A stretch of 64,000 nt of DNA from Proteobacteria bacterium DTSAM18. Lineage in GTDB: Bacteria; Myxococcota_A; UBA796; GCA-2862545. Below are positions 20,263-29,601 of this stretch, piece after piece. The notes under the pieces were generated by a model. That model did no database searches and was not told the DNA's origin. It worked only from the letters and a program-made list of their open reading frames with translations. Position 1 is the first letter of the stretch, and every line of letters begins with the position of its first letter. Made by a program: the position numbers and the translations under genes. The stretch covers positions 124,001-188,000 of the forward strand of contig JARACJ010000005.1 of assembly GCA_028767165.1 (NCBI GenBank), read 5' to 3'.

Positions 20263-20418
20263 TCGTCCAATCGCGGAGCCCGTGCTGGTAGTGGCAGATT
20301 TTTGCTTGCGGGTCCTTGACACAAATGCAACATCCTTCCCGTTGGGTCACGGGGCCCCCCGGCGCGTGGGAACACATGGCCGGTCCCCCGTGGCGTCACG
20401 TCATCGGGGGGATCGACC

Positions 20419-23400
20419 ATGCACACACGAAGCGCGCTACTCACCGGACTGGGCCTCACGGGCCTGCTCTTCGCCACCTGGCAGGGGGTCCTTCCCCCTC
20501 TCGAGCCGGCACCGCAGGCCTCACCGGCCGCACGGCAGGCCCCCTCCCCCCACCCGGCCCGCACGCCGCTCGCCCTGCACCACGCCGAGGCCGGGGTCTC
20601 CCTGCAGCTCACGGCCGATGGTCGGGCCGAGCTGACCACCGACGACCACCGCGTCACGCTGCGCACCCACGCCGTCGGCCGGGGCGAGGCCCAGCCGGTG
20701 GGCCCGCAGGTCGGCGCCCAGCGGGGTAACCGGCTCGTGGCCACCGACGGCCGGGGGATCGCCTCCTGGTTCCACACCACCGACGCGGGCGTGCAGCAGG
20801 GCTGGACCATTCCCGAGCAGACCGGCGACGGCGAGCTGACCATCGAGGTGGCCGTCGACGGCCTCGACGTCCGGATCCTCGAGGGCGGCCAGACGCTGGC
20901 CCTCGGCGATGACGGTCTGGTGGGCACCGACCTGCGGGCCTGGGACGCCGACGGAGACGACCTGCCTGTTCGCGCACGCAGGACCCACGACGGCTTCGCC
21001 ATGGTCGTCGACGTGGATGCGGCGGACTGGCCCGTGTACGTCGACCCCACCTGGGCCGACGCCGGCGGGAGCCTCGAGGGCGCCGCCGACGACCGCTTCG
21101 GTCACAACCTCGCCCCCGCGGGCGACGTCAACGGCGACGGCCTCGCGGACTTCGTCATCGCGTCGCCGGGCTGGGGCACGAACGGCGAAGGACGCCTGCA
21201 GGTGTTCCACGGAGGCGGTGCGGGCCCCGAGGACGTCGCCGACTGGACCTTCGACGGACCGTCCGGCACCACCGGCCTCGGTGAGGCCGGCACCCTGTCC
21301 CACGGCGACGTCAACGGTGACGGCTACGACGACCTCGTGGTGGGCAGCCCCTCCTGGGAGAACGGCAACGGACAGGCCAAGGGCCGCGTGTGGATCTTCC
21401 ACGGCAGCGAGAGCGGCCTGTCCCCCACCGCCGACACCACCCTCACCGGCCTGCAGACGGACGCCGGCTTCGGCCACGCCATCGCCGTGGGCGACTTCGA
21501 CGGCGACGGCATGGACGATCTGGCCGTGGGCGAGCCCGACTTCGACGTGGGCACCGGCATCCAGACCTTCGTCGACGCCGGCCGGTTCCGGGTGTTCGAC
21601 GGCTCCGACACCGGCATCACCTCGCCCGCCAGCCTCACGGTGGTGCGACGGGTCGGCGGCCTGCACACCGGTGCCTCCCTCGCGGCGGGGCGCTTCACCG
21701 CCGACGGCTACGCGGACCTGGCGGTCGGCGTGCCCGGCCACGGCGACGACCTGACCGAACAGGGCATGGTGGCCATCCACCGGGGCGCGGGCAACGGCCT
21801 GCGCACCCAGCGCGTGCGAACCTGGACCGGCAGCGCCGCCGACCTGCGCATGGGCCACCACGTGAGCAACCTCGGCGACGTGAACGGCGACGGCATGGAC
21901 GACGTCGGTGTCGGCATGCCCCGGCTCACGGACGATCAGACCGAGGAGGGCCGGGTCGCGATCTACCTCGGCGGCGAGCAGCGCCCCGACGAAGCCGCCC
22001 ACCTCACCGTCGATGGTGATCAGGCCGACGCCCGCCTCGGAACCATCCGGGCCGCCGGTGACGTCGACGGCGACGGCTACGACGATGTCCTCATCGCTGC
22101 CGGCCTGTACGACGACGGCGAGACCGACAACGGCAAGGTGTGGCTGCACATGGGCGGGAGCACCGGCCTCGCCGGCACGGCGGAAGAGACCTTCAGCGGC
22201 GACGCCGCCGGCGACGAGCTCGGCGGCCGGGGCGCCAGGGACACCACCTCCGTCCACGGCATCGGCGACCTGGATGGCGACGGCCGGGGCGACCTCCTCC
22301 TGGGTGCACCGCGGGCCGGCAGCGACGAGGGCGCCGTCACCCTGCGCCATGGCGACGCCACCGGCACCACCGCCACCGTGCCCGAGCAGGTGGACCCGCC
22401 CATCATCTCCGCCTGGACCCTGCCCACCGGCACCGCCGGCGACGCCCTCACCTTCTCGGCCACCGCCACCGACGCTGGCGGCGGCACCCTCACCTGGCTG
22501 TGGGACTTCGGCGACGGCACCACGTCGACCGACGAGACGCCCACCCACACCTACGCGCACGGCGGCGTCTTCGACGTGACCCTCACGATCACCGACGAGG
22601 ACGACGAGCGCACCCGGTCCTCCGGCCGCGTGGTCGTCGACAACCAGGCGCCCGTCCTCGAGAGCGCCCAGGCCACCACCGGGTGGGTCGGCGACGCCAT
22701 CAGCTTCTCCGCGTCCGCCACCGACGCCCCGGGCGACATGCTCACCTGGCTGTGGACCTTCGGCGACGGCTCCACCTCCAACGAGGCCGAGCCCACCCAT
22801 ACCTACGCCTCCGAAGGCGACTGGCCGGTCACGGTCACCGTGTACGACGGCCACGGCGGCAGCGACTCCACCACCTTCACCGTGCAGGCGCTGCTCGATC
22901 ACCCCACCGTGGACAGCGTGACCATCCCGTCGACGGCAAACGAGGGCGAGGAGCTGACCTTCTCGGCCTCCGCGTCCCTGCAGCAGACGGGCCAGGACCT
23001 CACCTACACCTGGGACTTCGGCGACGGCGAGACCGCCACCGGAGAGACCGTCACCCACGCCTTCGCCGACGACGGCAGCTTCACCACCACCCTCACGGTC
23101 TCCACGCCGGTGGGCGGTGAAGGCACCTCGAGCCAGGCCGTGACCATCGCCAACGTCGATCCCACCATCGAGAGCGTGGATGCCCCCGACCCGATGCAGT
23201 GGCAGGGCGTGGCGCTCACGGCCGACGCCACCGATCCAGGCGACGACACGCTCACCTACACCTGGGACTTCGGCGACGGGAACACCGGCACCGGCCAGAC
23301 CGTCCAGCACGCCTGGTACACGATGGGCACCTTCACCACCACGCTCACCGTCACCGACGGCGACGGCGGCTCGGCGGTGTCCACCCAGGACGTCGTGGTC

Positions 23401-25398
23401 GGTCCCAACACCCTGCCCAACACCGCGCCCGCGGTCGTCCTGCTGGACCACGAGGCGGACGAGGGCGAGGAGATCGCCTTCGAGGCCTCCATCAGCGACG
23501 CCGAGAACGACAGCCTCACGGTGCTGTGGGACTTCGGCGACGGCACCACCTCCGACGAGGTGGCCCCCGACAAGCTGTACGAGGACGACGGCACCTACAC
23601 GGTCACCCTCAGCGTCACCGACCTGCGGGGCCTGAACACCACCGTGACGGCCACCGCGATCGTCGAGAACCTCGCACCGACGGCCGAGTACACCTTCGAG
23701 GCGCAGGGAGACGAGGGCGACAGCCTGGCGTTCTCGGCGGAGGCCTTCGACATCGACGCCGACCCCGTCACCTACAAGTGGAACTTCCAGGACGGCACGC
23801 CCATCCGCACGGGGGCCAGCCCGAACCACACCTTCGCCGACGACGGCACCTACGACGTGCTCCTGGAGGTCAGCGACGACGACGGCGGCGTGCAGGAGTA
23901 CGTGCTGCCGGTGCAGATCGACAACGTCGCCCCCACTCTCGTGGTTCCCCAGCTGCAGCTCGACGCGACGGAGGGCGTGCTGTGGACCGCCGACTTCCAG
24001 GCCTTCGATCCCGGTGCCGACACCCTCACCTTCCACCTCATCGAGCAGCCCCGGAACATGCACATCGATCACGTGACCGGCACCATCACCTGGATGCCGG
24101 ACTGGCGGGACGTGCGCAACGGGGTGCCCGTGTTCAGCGTTCGCGTGTCCGACGGGGACGGCGGCATCGACGAGCACGATGCGATCCTCACGCTCACGGC
24201 CACCGACGCCGACCAGGACGGCATGACCGACACCTACGAGTCGGAGTTCGGCCTGGATCCCCAGGACCCCACCGACGTGGACGGCGACCCGGACGGCGAC
24301 GGCCGCAGCAACGCCATGGAGTTCGAGGACGGCACCGACGCCTCCACCTGGAGCGGACCCGCCACCCCCGAGCCCCAGACGCCCACCGAAGGACGACGCG
24401 TGGGCACGGCCCAGCCCAAGCTGAGCTGGGCCTCCCTGCACCCGCTCGGCGAGGAGATCACCTTCACCCTCGAGCTGTACGCCGACGCCGACCTGACCGA
24501 GTCCCTGATGGAGCCGGTGGAGGTCACCACCCGCGACTTCGTGCCCGAGGAGGCGCTGACCGAGAACACCGACGTCTTCTGGCGGGTGCGGGCGGCCGAC
24601 GCCTTCGCCGCCACCGGCTGGTCGGTGACCAGCAGCTTCTTCGTCAACGCGGTCAACTCGGCCCCCGACGCCCCCACGCCGCTGTTCCCGGTGGACGACG
24701 CCGTGGTGGCCCACCAGACCGCAGTGCTCCAGTGGTCCCTGGCCGAGGACGAGGATCGGGACGCCCTGACCTACGACGTCGTCGTGCGACGCCAGGAGGA
24801 CCAGGAGGTGGTGTGGAGCGACGAAGGGCTCGTGCCGGCCGACGGCGAGGCCCACGTGGCCTCCGAGCTGTGGACGCAGGCCCTGTTCGACAAGACCGTG
24901 TACGAGTGGCAGGTGACCGCCCGGGACGAGACGGGCACGCCGTCGGCCCCGACGGACTGGCAGACGTTCCGCTTCCGGGACGTCGTCGCCCCCCACACGC
25001 CCAGGTGGGACCTGGCCGATGACGGCGCCACGGTGAGCGCGAGCCCCGAGCTCCGCCTCGTCGTCCGGCCGGACCCGGATGTCCGCCAGAAGGCCGAGCT
25101 GCACCTGTTCGACAACGCCGACTTCGAGGGCGACCCCGCCCACGCGCTGGTGGTCGATCTGGACGCCTCCCAGCACGAGATCATCTGGTCGCTGCGGGAC
25201 GAGGGCATCGAGCTGGCCAACGGCGCCTGGCACGCCCGGGCCCGCCTCACCGACGACCTCGAGCAGTCCAGCCCCTGGGCGACGGCCCGCCTGCAGGTCG
25301 ACAGCGGTCTCGCGGTCGGATGCAACCAGGCGCCCGCCGGCGTGGTCGGCTGGCTCGGACTCCTCGGTCTGATGGGGCTGCGGCGCCGCCGGCGCTGA
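20419..25398 (+). CDS. Giant FG-GAP/PKD surface protein with MYXO-CTERM-like tail (paralog 3)
   Basis: 1659 aa, third tandem paralog. Signal sequence MHTRSALLTGLGLTGLLFATW; N-terminal domain with GVQQGWTIPEQTGDG, GTDLRAWDADGDDLP and DWPVYVDPTW; FG-GAP/VCBS repeats up to about residue 635; six PKD-type domains, the last degenerate (YKWNFQDG instead of WDFGDG); an Ig-like module whose repeat motif is diverged (DHVTGTITWMPDW); TSP3-like DADQDGMTDTYESEFGLDPQ; FnIII-like modules; tail GCNQAPAGVVGWLGLLGLMGLRRRRR. It is the most diverged of the trio, and its tail has only one Cys. ATG at 20419 follows GGGGGGATCGACC. The convergent next gene ends only 16 bases away and I see no hairpin between them. 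Confidence 0.91.
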   Translation: MHTRSALLTGLGLTGLLFATWQGVLPPLEPAPQASPAARQAPSPHPARTPLALHHAEAGVSLQLTADGRAELTTDDHRVTLRTHAVGRGEAQPVGPQVGAQRGNRLVATDGRGIASWFHTTDAGVQQGWTIPEQTGDGELTIEVAVDGLDVRILEGGQTLALGDDGLVGTDLRAWDADGDDLPVRARRTHDGFAMVVDVDAADWPVYVDPTWADAGGSLEGAADDRFGHNLAPAGDVNGDGLADFVIASPGWGTNGEGRLQVFHGGGAGPEDVADWTFDGPSGTTGLGEAGTLSHGDVNGDGYDDLVVGSPSWENGNGQAKGRVWIFHGSESGLSPTADTTLTGLQTDAGFGHAIAVGDFDGDGMDDLAVGEPDFDVGTGIQTFVDAGRFRVFDGSDTGITSPASLTVVRRVGGLHTGASLAAGRFTADGYADLAVGVPGHGDDLTEQGMVAIHRGAGNGLRTQRVRTWTGSAADLRMGHHVSNLGDVNGDGMDDVGVGMPRLTDDQTEEGRVAIYLGGEQRPDEAAHLTVDGDQADARLGTIRAAGDVDGDGYDDVLIAAGLYDDGETDNGKVWLHMGGSTGLAGTAEETFSGDAAGDELGGRGARDTTSVHGIGDLDGDGRGDLLLGAPRAGSDEGAVTLRHGDATGTTATVPEQVDPPIISAWTLPTGTAGDALTFSATATDAGGGTLTWLWDFGDGTTSTDETPTHTYAHGGVFDVTLTITDEDDERTRSSGRVVVDNQAPVLESAQATTGWVGDAISFSASATDAPGDMLTWLWTFGDGSTSNEAEPTHTYASEGDWPVTVTVYDGHGGSDSTTFTVQALLDHPTVDSVTIPSTANEGEELTFSASASLQQTGQDLTYTWDFGDGETATGETVTHAFADDGSFTTTLTVSTPVGGEGTSSQAVTIANVDPTIESVDAPDPMQWQGVALTADATDPGDDTLTYTWDFGDGNTGTGQTVQHAWYTMGTFTTTLTVTDGDGGSAVSTQDVVVGPNTLPNTAPAVVLLDHEADEGEEIAFEASISDAENDSLTVLWDFGDGTTSDEVAPDKLYEDDGTYTVTLSVTDLRGLNTTVTATAIVENLAPTAEYTFEAQGDEGDSLAFSAEAFDIDADPVTYKWNFQDGTPIRTGASPNHTFADDGTYDVLLEVSDDDGGVQEYVLPVQIDNVAPTLVVPQLQLDATEGVLWTADFQAFDPGADTLTFHLIEQPRNMHIDHVTGTITWMPDWRDVRNGVPVFSVRVSDGDGGIDEHDAILTLTATDADQDGMTDTYESEFGLDPQDPTDVDGDPDGDGRSNAMEFEDGTDASTWSGPATPEPQTPTEGRRVGTAQPKLSWASLHPLGEEITFTLELYADADLTESLMEPVEVTTRDFVPEEALTENTDVFWRVRAADAFAATGWSVTSSFFVNAVNSAPDAPTPLFPVDDAVVAHQTAVLQWSLAEDEDRDALTYDVVVRRQEDQEVVWSDEGLVPADGEAHVASELWTQALFDKTVYEWQVTARDETGTPSAPTDWQTFRFRDVVAPHTPRWDLADDGATVSASPELRLVVRPDPDVRQKAELHLFDNADFEGDPAHALVVDLDASQHEIIWSLRDEGIELANGAWHARARLTDDLEQSSPWATARLQVDSGLAVGCNQAPAGVVGWLGLLGLMGLRRRRR

Positions 25399-25414
25399 GC
25401 CCTCCCGGCACGAG

Positions 25415-26092
25415 CTACAACCCGCAGGCCTTCAGCCTCCGCGAGATCGCCTTCCGCTGGCTCTCCGCGAGGCCGAGGGCCTGCCCTGCGAATTGCAGCT
25501 CGGGAAGTTCGTACAGGCCGTACACCCGGCCCACGGGCTGCTTCCAGACGCTGCGGCTGGCCTGATCGAGGCCCCGCCAGGTCTCACAGGTCAGCGAGGC
25601 CACCTCGATGGGTCGGTCGAGCGCCCCGGAGCCGTCCTCGTCGTGGATCGACACGAGGCGCTCCTGGACGATCTCGTCCCACGCCTCCGAGCCGGGCGAT
25701 GGCACCGTGCGGGCCCACCAGCCGGTCTGGCCGTCGGCGCAGCGCACGATGGCGGCGCCGGTCTGCTCCACCGCCCGGGGCGAGAAGCCGAGACGGGTGG
25801 CGTCCAGGGCCTGGGGCGCCCGCCCGAAGGAATAGGCCCCGTACAGGCCGATCGGACGGGTCTGGGCCACGGCCTGGTCGACCACCCGGTAGACGGCGCA
25901 GTCGATGGCCACCACCTCGTCCGGCGTGTCGATGAGCCCGGAGCCGTTGGTGTCGTAGGTCCGCACCAGCACCTCCCGCGCCTTCCCCTCCCAGGCCTCG
26001 GAGCCGGGATCGGGGATGGCCGACAGCTCACGGACCGCGTCCTGGGCGAAGGCAGTGGTCAGCAGGACCAGCAGGATGGATCGCAGGCGCAC
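25415..26092 (-). CDS. Secreted protein with two EF-hand-like repeats
   Basis: 225 aa, GTG start. Signal peptide VRLRSILLVLLTTAFAQ. The mature part is two roughly 98-residue repeats: each begins with an (A/V)P-x-PGSEAW segment, continues into a calcium-loop-like acidic motif (DTNGSGLIDTPDE in the first, DEDGSGALDRPIE in the second), then a Cys-containing helix (VAIDCAVYRVVDQA / ASLTCETWRGLDQA) and a GLYxxYxFGR / GRVYGLYELPEL segment. This looks like an internal duplication of a calcium-binding module. I do not recognise a family beyond the EF-hand-like loops. It faces the giant surface gene convergently. Confidence 0.75.
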   Translation of the reverse strand: MRLRSILLVLLTTAFAQDAVRELSAIPDPGSEAWEGKAREVLVRTYDTNGSGLIDTPDEVVAIDCAVYRVVDQAVAQTRPIGLYGAYSFGRAPQALDATRLGFSPRAVEQTGAAIVRCADGQTGWWARTVPSPGSEAWDEIVQERLVSIHDEDGSGALDRPIEVASLTCETWRGLDQASRSVWKQPVGRVYGLYELPELQFAGQALGLAESQRKAISRRLKACGL

Positions 26093-26150
26093 CTCGGGGT
26101 GGGGGTCCCCCGGAGGAACGGCACCGGGGGCTCCGACCTGAAGTGGCGTC

Positions 26151-27356
26151 TCACCCCATCATGGAGCGCAGGAAGTCGGCACGCCGGGCCTGGGCCCTGG
26201 CGCCGTCGATGGACACCATCTTCGCCTCGCCCCCGAGCTGATCGGAGATGACCGACGCCATCCGCGCCGTGGCCTCGTCGACGGCCGCCTGGGTGGTACC
26301 CCGCCAGCTGCCGCCGAGGGGCACCGCGATGAGCTCACCGTCCGGCGCCGACCAGTCCCACAGCCCCACCACCTCGCCATCGACCACGACTGGCCGGATG
26401 CCGAGCCAGGTGGAGGAGCCGAGGGAGACCTTGCGGCTGCCCATGCTGGGCACCTCCACGCCGTGGAAGCCCTCGTCGACCAGCGCCCCCACGCTGCTGC
26501 GCAGGGTGATCAGGTTGTCGAGGGCGCCGAGCAGCCAGGGGACCCCGGTGGGTTCGGGCACGGGATCGTCGACCTGATCGGGCAGCACCCACGCCTCGTG
26601 GCCGTCGACGGACACCTGCACGCACCCCTTGTTCGCGAGGGCCTTCTTCGCGCGGGTCTTCGTGACCTTGGCCCAGGCCAGGAAGGCGTCGAGGGACGCC
26701 GGCGCGGCCCAGCGCAGGTAGTGCTCCAGCAGGGCGTCGGCCTGGGCCTGGTCGTCGACGAGGACATCCTCGTCCCACCACAGGCGCTCGGGCAGCGCCC
26801 ACAGGTACTTCTCGGAGTCGAGACGGCCGTCCGCCGGGAGCCGACGCAGCCGGCCGTCCCACTCCATCAGCCGCACCACAGGCGGCAGCGTGGACGACAG
26901 ACCGATCTTCTTGCCCGCATCGCCGAGGGAGCGGATCACGCCGTCGGGGATGGCCTTGCGAAGGTCGTGGGTGTTCCGGGGGCCGCCCTGCAAGGCCTGC
27001 ACGATGGCCTTCGCCACCTCCTGCTGCTCCGCCTCGTCGACGCCGAGCTTGGACAGGTCCCGCAGGGTGCGCTTGCGTCCCTGGCCGGCCGCCGCCTGCA
27101 GCGCCAGCATCCGGTCGTGTGTGGGCATCACCCAGATGCAGTTGCGCACGCCGGGCAGGATGGTGAGCGTGTCCATCCCCACCACCTCGCCGATGGCTTC
27201 CAGATCGGAGGCGCCACGGGCCAGCAGCCCCAGGTAGGGCCCCACGCCGCCGATGGCGCGGGTCCATCCTCCGGGCACGTCGGTGCCGCTCCAGTGTCCG
27301 CCGATTCCCTGTCGCGCCTGCCACAGCCGGCGTGCCTGCTCGATGCCGTACTCCAT
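26151..27356 (-). CDS. Winged-helix DNA-binding protein, AlkZ/YcaQ-like (HTH_42)
   Basis: 401 aa. Overall layout resembles the HTH_42 superfamily: an N-terminal region beginning IEQARRLWQARQGIGG, tandem winged-helix-like segments (ALQGGPRNTHDLRKAIPDG, MEWDGRLRRLPADGRLDSEKYLW), and a C-terminal beta-rich part with WLGIRPVVVDGEVVGLWDW. Known members include DNA glycosylases that open interstrand crosslinks, but I cannot see the catalytic Gln pair of AlkZ with certainty, so a non-catalytic DNA-binding role is possible. ATG at 27356 follows AGGGAGG. Monocistronic, 42 bases from the CBS gene. Confidence 0.6.
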   Translation of the reverse strand: MEYGIEQARRLWQARQGIGGHWSGTDVPGGWTRAIGGVGPYLGLLARGASDLEAIGEVVGMDTLTILPGVRNCIWVMPTHDRMLALQAAAGQGRKRTLRDLSKLGVDEAEQQEVAKAIVQALQGGPRNTHDLRKAIPDGVIRSLGDAGKKIGLSSTLPPVVRLMEWDGRLRRLPADGRLDSEKYLWALPERLWWDEDVLVDDQAQADALLEHYLRWAAPASLDAFLAWAKVTKTRAKKALANKGCVQVSVDGHEAWVLPDQVDDPVPEPTGVPWLLGALDNLITLRSSVGALVDEGFHGVEVPSMGSRKVSLGSSTWLGIRPVVVDGEVVGLWDWSAPDGELIAVPLGGSWRGTTQAAVDEATARMASVISDQLGGEAKMVSIDGARAQARRADFLRSMMG

Positions 27357-27398
27357 CGGGTCCTCCCTGACCCGCGGAGCATAGCGCAGGGCCCCGCG

Positions 27399-27884
27399 TC
27401 AGCGTCCGGGCACTTCCTTTCGCATGGCGCCCACCGCCGACAGGTACAGGAAGGCCTCCTCCCGCGAGCGGCTCTCGAAGATCTGGAACAGGCCGTTGAT
27501 CAGGTCGGACCGTGCGATGACGCCCAGCAGCTTGCCCTCGTCGCACACCAGCAGCGTGCGGGTGTTGTCGTTGGCGAGCAGATCGGCGAGGTGCAGCAGG
27601 GCCGTCTCCGGCTCCACGATGTCGAGCGCGCGCCGCATGACCGTGCTGATGGCCTGCGGTGGCAGCTGGTGGGCCGCGATCTCCATCAGCGCCTTCAGCG
27701 CATCGGACTCCGTGAAGAACCCCACGAGCTCCCCCGCGCCGTTCATCACCGGCGCGCCTCCGAGCTTGCGACGCTGAAGCTTGAGGGTCGCGTCGTAGAT
27801 GAGGTCGTCTTCGTGAAGGGTCACGAGGTTGCCGGTGAACATGACGTCGGCCGCTGTGCGAAACTCCGGGGACCGGATGGACAT
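27399..27884 (-). CDS. CBS-domain pair protein
   Basis: 161 aa. Two CBS motifs: residues about 10-70 (ADVMFTGNLVTLHEDDLIYDA ... GGAPVMNGAGELVGFFTESD) and about 85-145 (ISTVMRRALDIVEPETALL ... TRTLLVCDEGKLLGVIARSDLI). Such stand-alone pairs bind adenine nucleotides and act as energy or redox sensors. No fused effector domain is present, so its partner is unknown. ATG at 27884 is preceded by GGAGG; longer in-frame starts lie inside the divergent gene's promoter. It diverges from the PhyH-like gene with about 60 bases between starts. Confidence 0.9.
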   Translation of the reverse strand: MSIRSPEFRTAADVMFTGNLVTLHEDDLIYDATLKLQRRKLGGAPVMNGAGELVGFFTESDALKALMEIAAHQLPPQAISTVMRRALDIVEPETALLHLADLLANDNTRTLLVCDEGKLLGVIARSDLINGLFQIFESRSREEAFLYLSAVGAMRKEVPGR

Positions 27885-27945
27885 GGGCGCCTCCTCTTCC
27901 CCTGTCCATCGACCATCCACCCCTCGAGACAAAGCGCCTGTTGGT

Positions 27946-28848
27946 ATGACCACCCATCCGTCCCCGCCGTCCCTCGACCTGAACGCCTGGCTGGACCAGG
28001 GCTACGTGGTGGTCCCAGGCCTGCTCACCCCGGACGAGGTCGCCGAGCTGCGGACCGACATCGTGCGCCTGTGCCGCGGCGACCATCCCAGCGAGATGCT
28101 CAAGCCGGTCGCCCCCGATGCCACCGACGCCCAGGCGATGGAAGACGTGCTGTGCATCTTCAACGCCCACCACATCTCCCCGGTGATCGCCCGCTACGCG
28201 CGACACCCGGGCATGGGGGCCGTGCTCGGACGGATCGTCGGTGCCCACCTGCCCTGGTGGGATGGTGCCGTGAAGGCGGTGCAGTCCCAGGTGTTCGTGA
28301 AGGCGCCGGGCCACCAGGGCATGGCCTGGCACCAGGACGAGTACTACATCCCCACCCGCGACCGCTCCCTGGTAGCGGCCTGGATCGCGCTGGACGAGGT
28401 CGACGAGGCCAACGGCTGCCTGCGGGTGATCCCCGGCAGCCACCGCACTGGCTACCTGTGGCCCCAGCGCCCCCACGACGACCCGTCGGAGTACGACTAC
28501 GCGCCCACCTGTGTGGGCTTCGACCCCTCGGGCGAGGTGCCGGTGCGGCTGCAGCCCGGCGACGCGGTGTTCCTGCACGGCTACCTGATGCACCGCTCCA
28601 CGAAGAACCGCTCCGACCGCCCCCGCCGGGCCCTGAGCTTCCACACCATGAACGCCTGGTCGCTGCTGCCCTGGCTGCATCCCCCGGGGATGGACCCCGT
28701 GAGCAAGGCCGACGTGCGGTCGGTCGTGCAGGTGTGCGGCGACGACCCGTACGAGTGGAAGGGGCGGACGCAGGGCGAGGATGTGTTCCTGCGGACGTGC
28801 GCGGCGAACGAGGCGGGGTTGCAGCGTCGGTTCGACGGCGACTCGTAG
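27946..28848 (+). CDS. Phytanoyl-CoA dioxygenase (PhyH)-family Fe(II)/2-oxoglutarate oxygenase
   Basis: 300 aa. Begins with the family opening DQGYVVVPGLLTPDEVAELR. The iron facial triad is visible as H-x-D in MAWHQDEYYIPT near residue 127 and a distal His in DAVFLHGYLMHRSTKN; the 2-oxoglutarate-binding Arg follows in RPRRALSFH. Substrate cannot be read from sequence; members hydroxylate fatty acyl-CoAs, ectoine or small natural products. A cytosolic enzyme. ATG at 27946 has only a weak upstream site. It is followed on the same strand by a VOC gene, and both are metal-dependent enzyme folds, possibly one pathway. Confidence 0.85.
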   Translation: MTTHPSPPSLDLNAWLDQGYVVVPGLLTPDEVAELRTDIVRLCRGDHPSEMLKPVAPDATDAQAMEDVLCIFNAHHISPVIARYARHPGMGAVLGRIVGAHLPWWDGAVKAVQSQVFVKAPGHQGMAWHQDEYYIPTRDRSLVAAWIALDEVDEANGCLRVIPGSHRTGYLWPQRPHDDPSEYDYAPTCVGFDPSGEVPVRLQPGDAVFLHGYLMHRSTKNRSDRPRRALSFHTMNAWSLLPWLHPPGMDPVSKADVRSVVQVCGDDPYEWKGRTQGEDVFLRTCAANEAGLQRRFDGDS

Positions 28849-29001
28849 GGGCGGGGCCTGCTCCGCCCGCCGACCCGGCGAAGCCTCCCCTTTCGCCCCC
28901 ACGTACGGGCGCCCCTCGGAGCGCCGGGCCTCGCCCCGCCGCAATGTCCCTTCCTCTTGCCCCCGCATTCGCCGCCGAAGAGCACCAGACGGAGCACCCT
29001 C

Positions 29002-29439
29002 ATGTCCATCGACGTCGGCCTCACCCACATCGCCCTGCGCGCCACCGACCTCGACGCCAGCATCGCGTTCTACGCCGCCTACGCCCACATGAAGGTGGTC
29101 CACGAGCGGGGCGTCGAGGGCCGCGGCCAGCGGGTGGTGTGGCTGTCCGACGGCACCCGCCCGTTCGTCATCGTGCTCATCCAGGCCGACACCCCCGAGC
29201 CGGTGCTGCTGCCCATCGCCCACCTCGGCGTGGGGTGTGCGTCGCGGGACGAGATCGACGCACTGTGTGCACAGGCGGAACGCGAAGGCTGCCTCGTGTC
29301 GGCGCCGACCGACTCCGGGTATCCCGTGGGGTACTGGGCGCTGGTGCGGGACCCGGACGGGCACACGCTGGAGCTGTCGTATGGGCAGGAGGTGGGGCTC
29401 ACCGTGGAGGAGGCCGGGCGGAAGGAGCCGGAGGGTTGA
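29002..29439 (+). CDS. VOC-family (glyoxalase/bleomycin-resistance-like) protein, intact copy
   Basis: 145 aa, one vicinal-oxygen-chelate module. It starts with GLTHIALRATDLDASIAFY, in which His 9 is the usual first metal ligand, and ends with HTLELSYGQEVGL, supplying the typical Glu ligand. Such proteins catalyse metal-dependent isomerisation, ring opening or lyase reactions, or bind drugs; the substrate is not clear. ATG at 29002 follows GGAG. A near-identical but 5'-truncated copy lies 5.3 kb downstream, beyond the giant lipoprotein gene. Confidence 0.85.
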   Translation: MSIDVGLTHIALRATDLDASIAFYAAYAHMKVVHERGVEGRGQRVVWLSDGTRPFVIVLIQADTPEPVLLPIAHLGVGCASRDEIDALCAQAEREGCLVSAPTDSGYPVGYWALVRDPDGHTLELSYGQEVGLTVEEAGRKEPEG

Positions 29440-29601
29440 TTTCCTGACCTTCAACCTCTGTCCCACACGCCCGCATCGGGGCACCCCGGGGCCGGCCATG
29501 GCGTCGACCGGTTGGTGAAAACCTCTTGCTGACACTGTCAGCGGACCACCGCATGCTAGTCTGGAATGCCACGTTTGGTACGCACGCGAGAGGCCTTCCC
29601 G

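Noticed and set aside
20289-20306. Sigma-54-like promoter TGGCAGATTTTTGCTT before paralog 3
   Set aside because: The spacing between GG and GC is one base short of the required -24/-12 distance and it is not conserved before the other paralogs.
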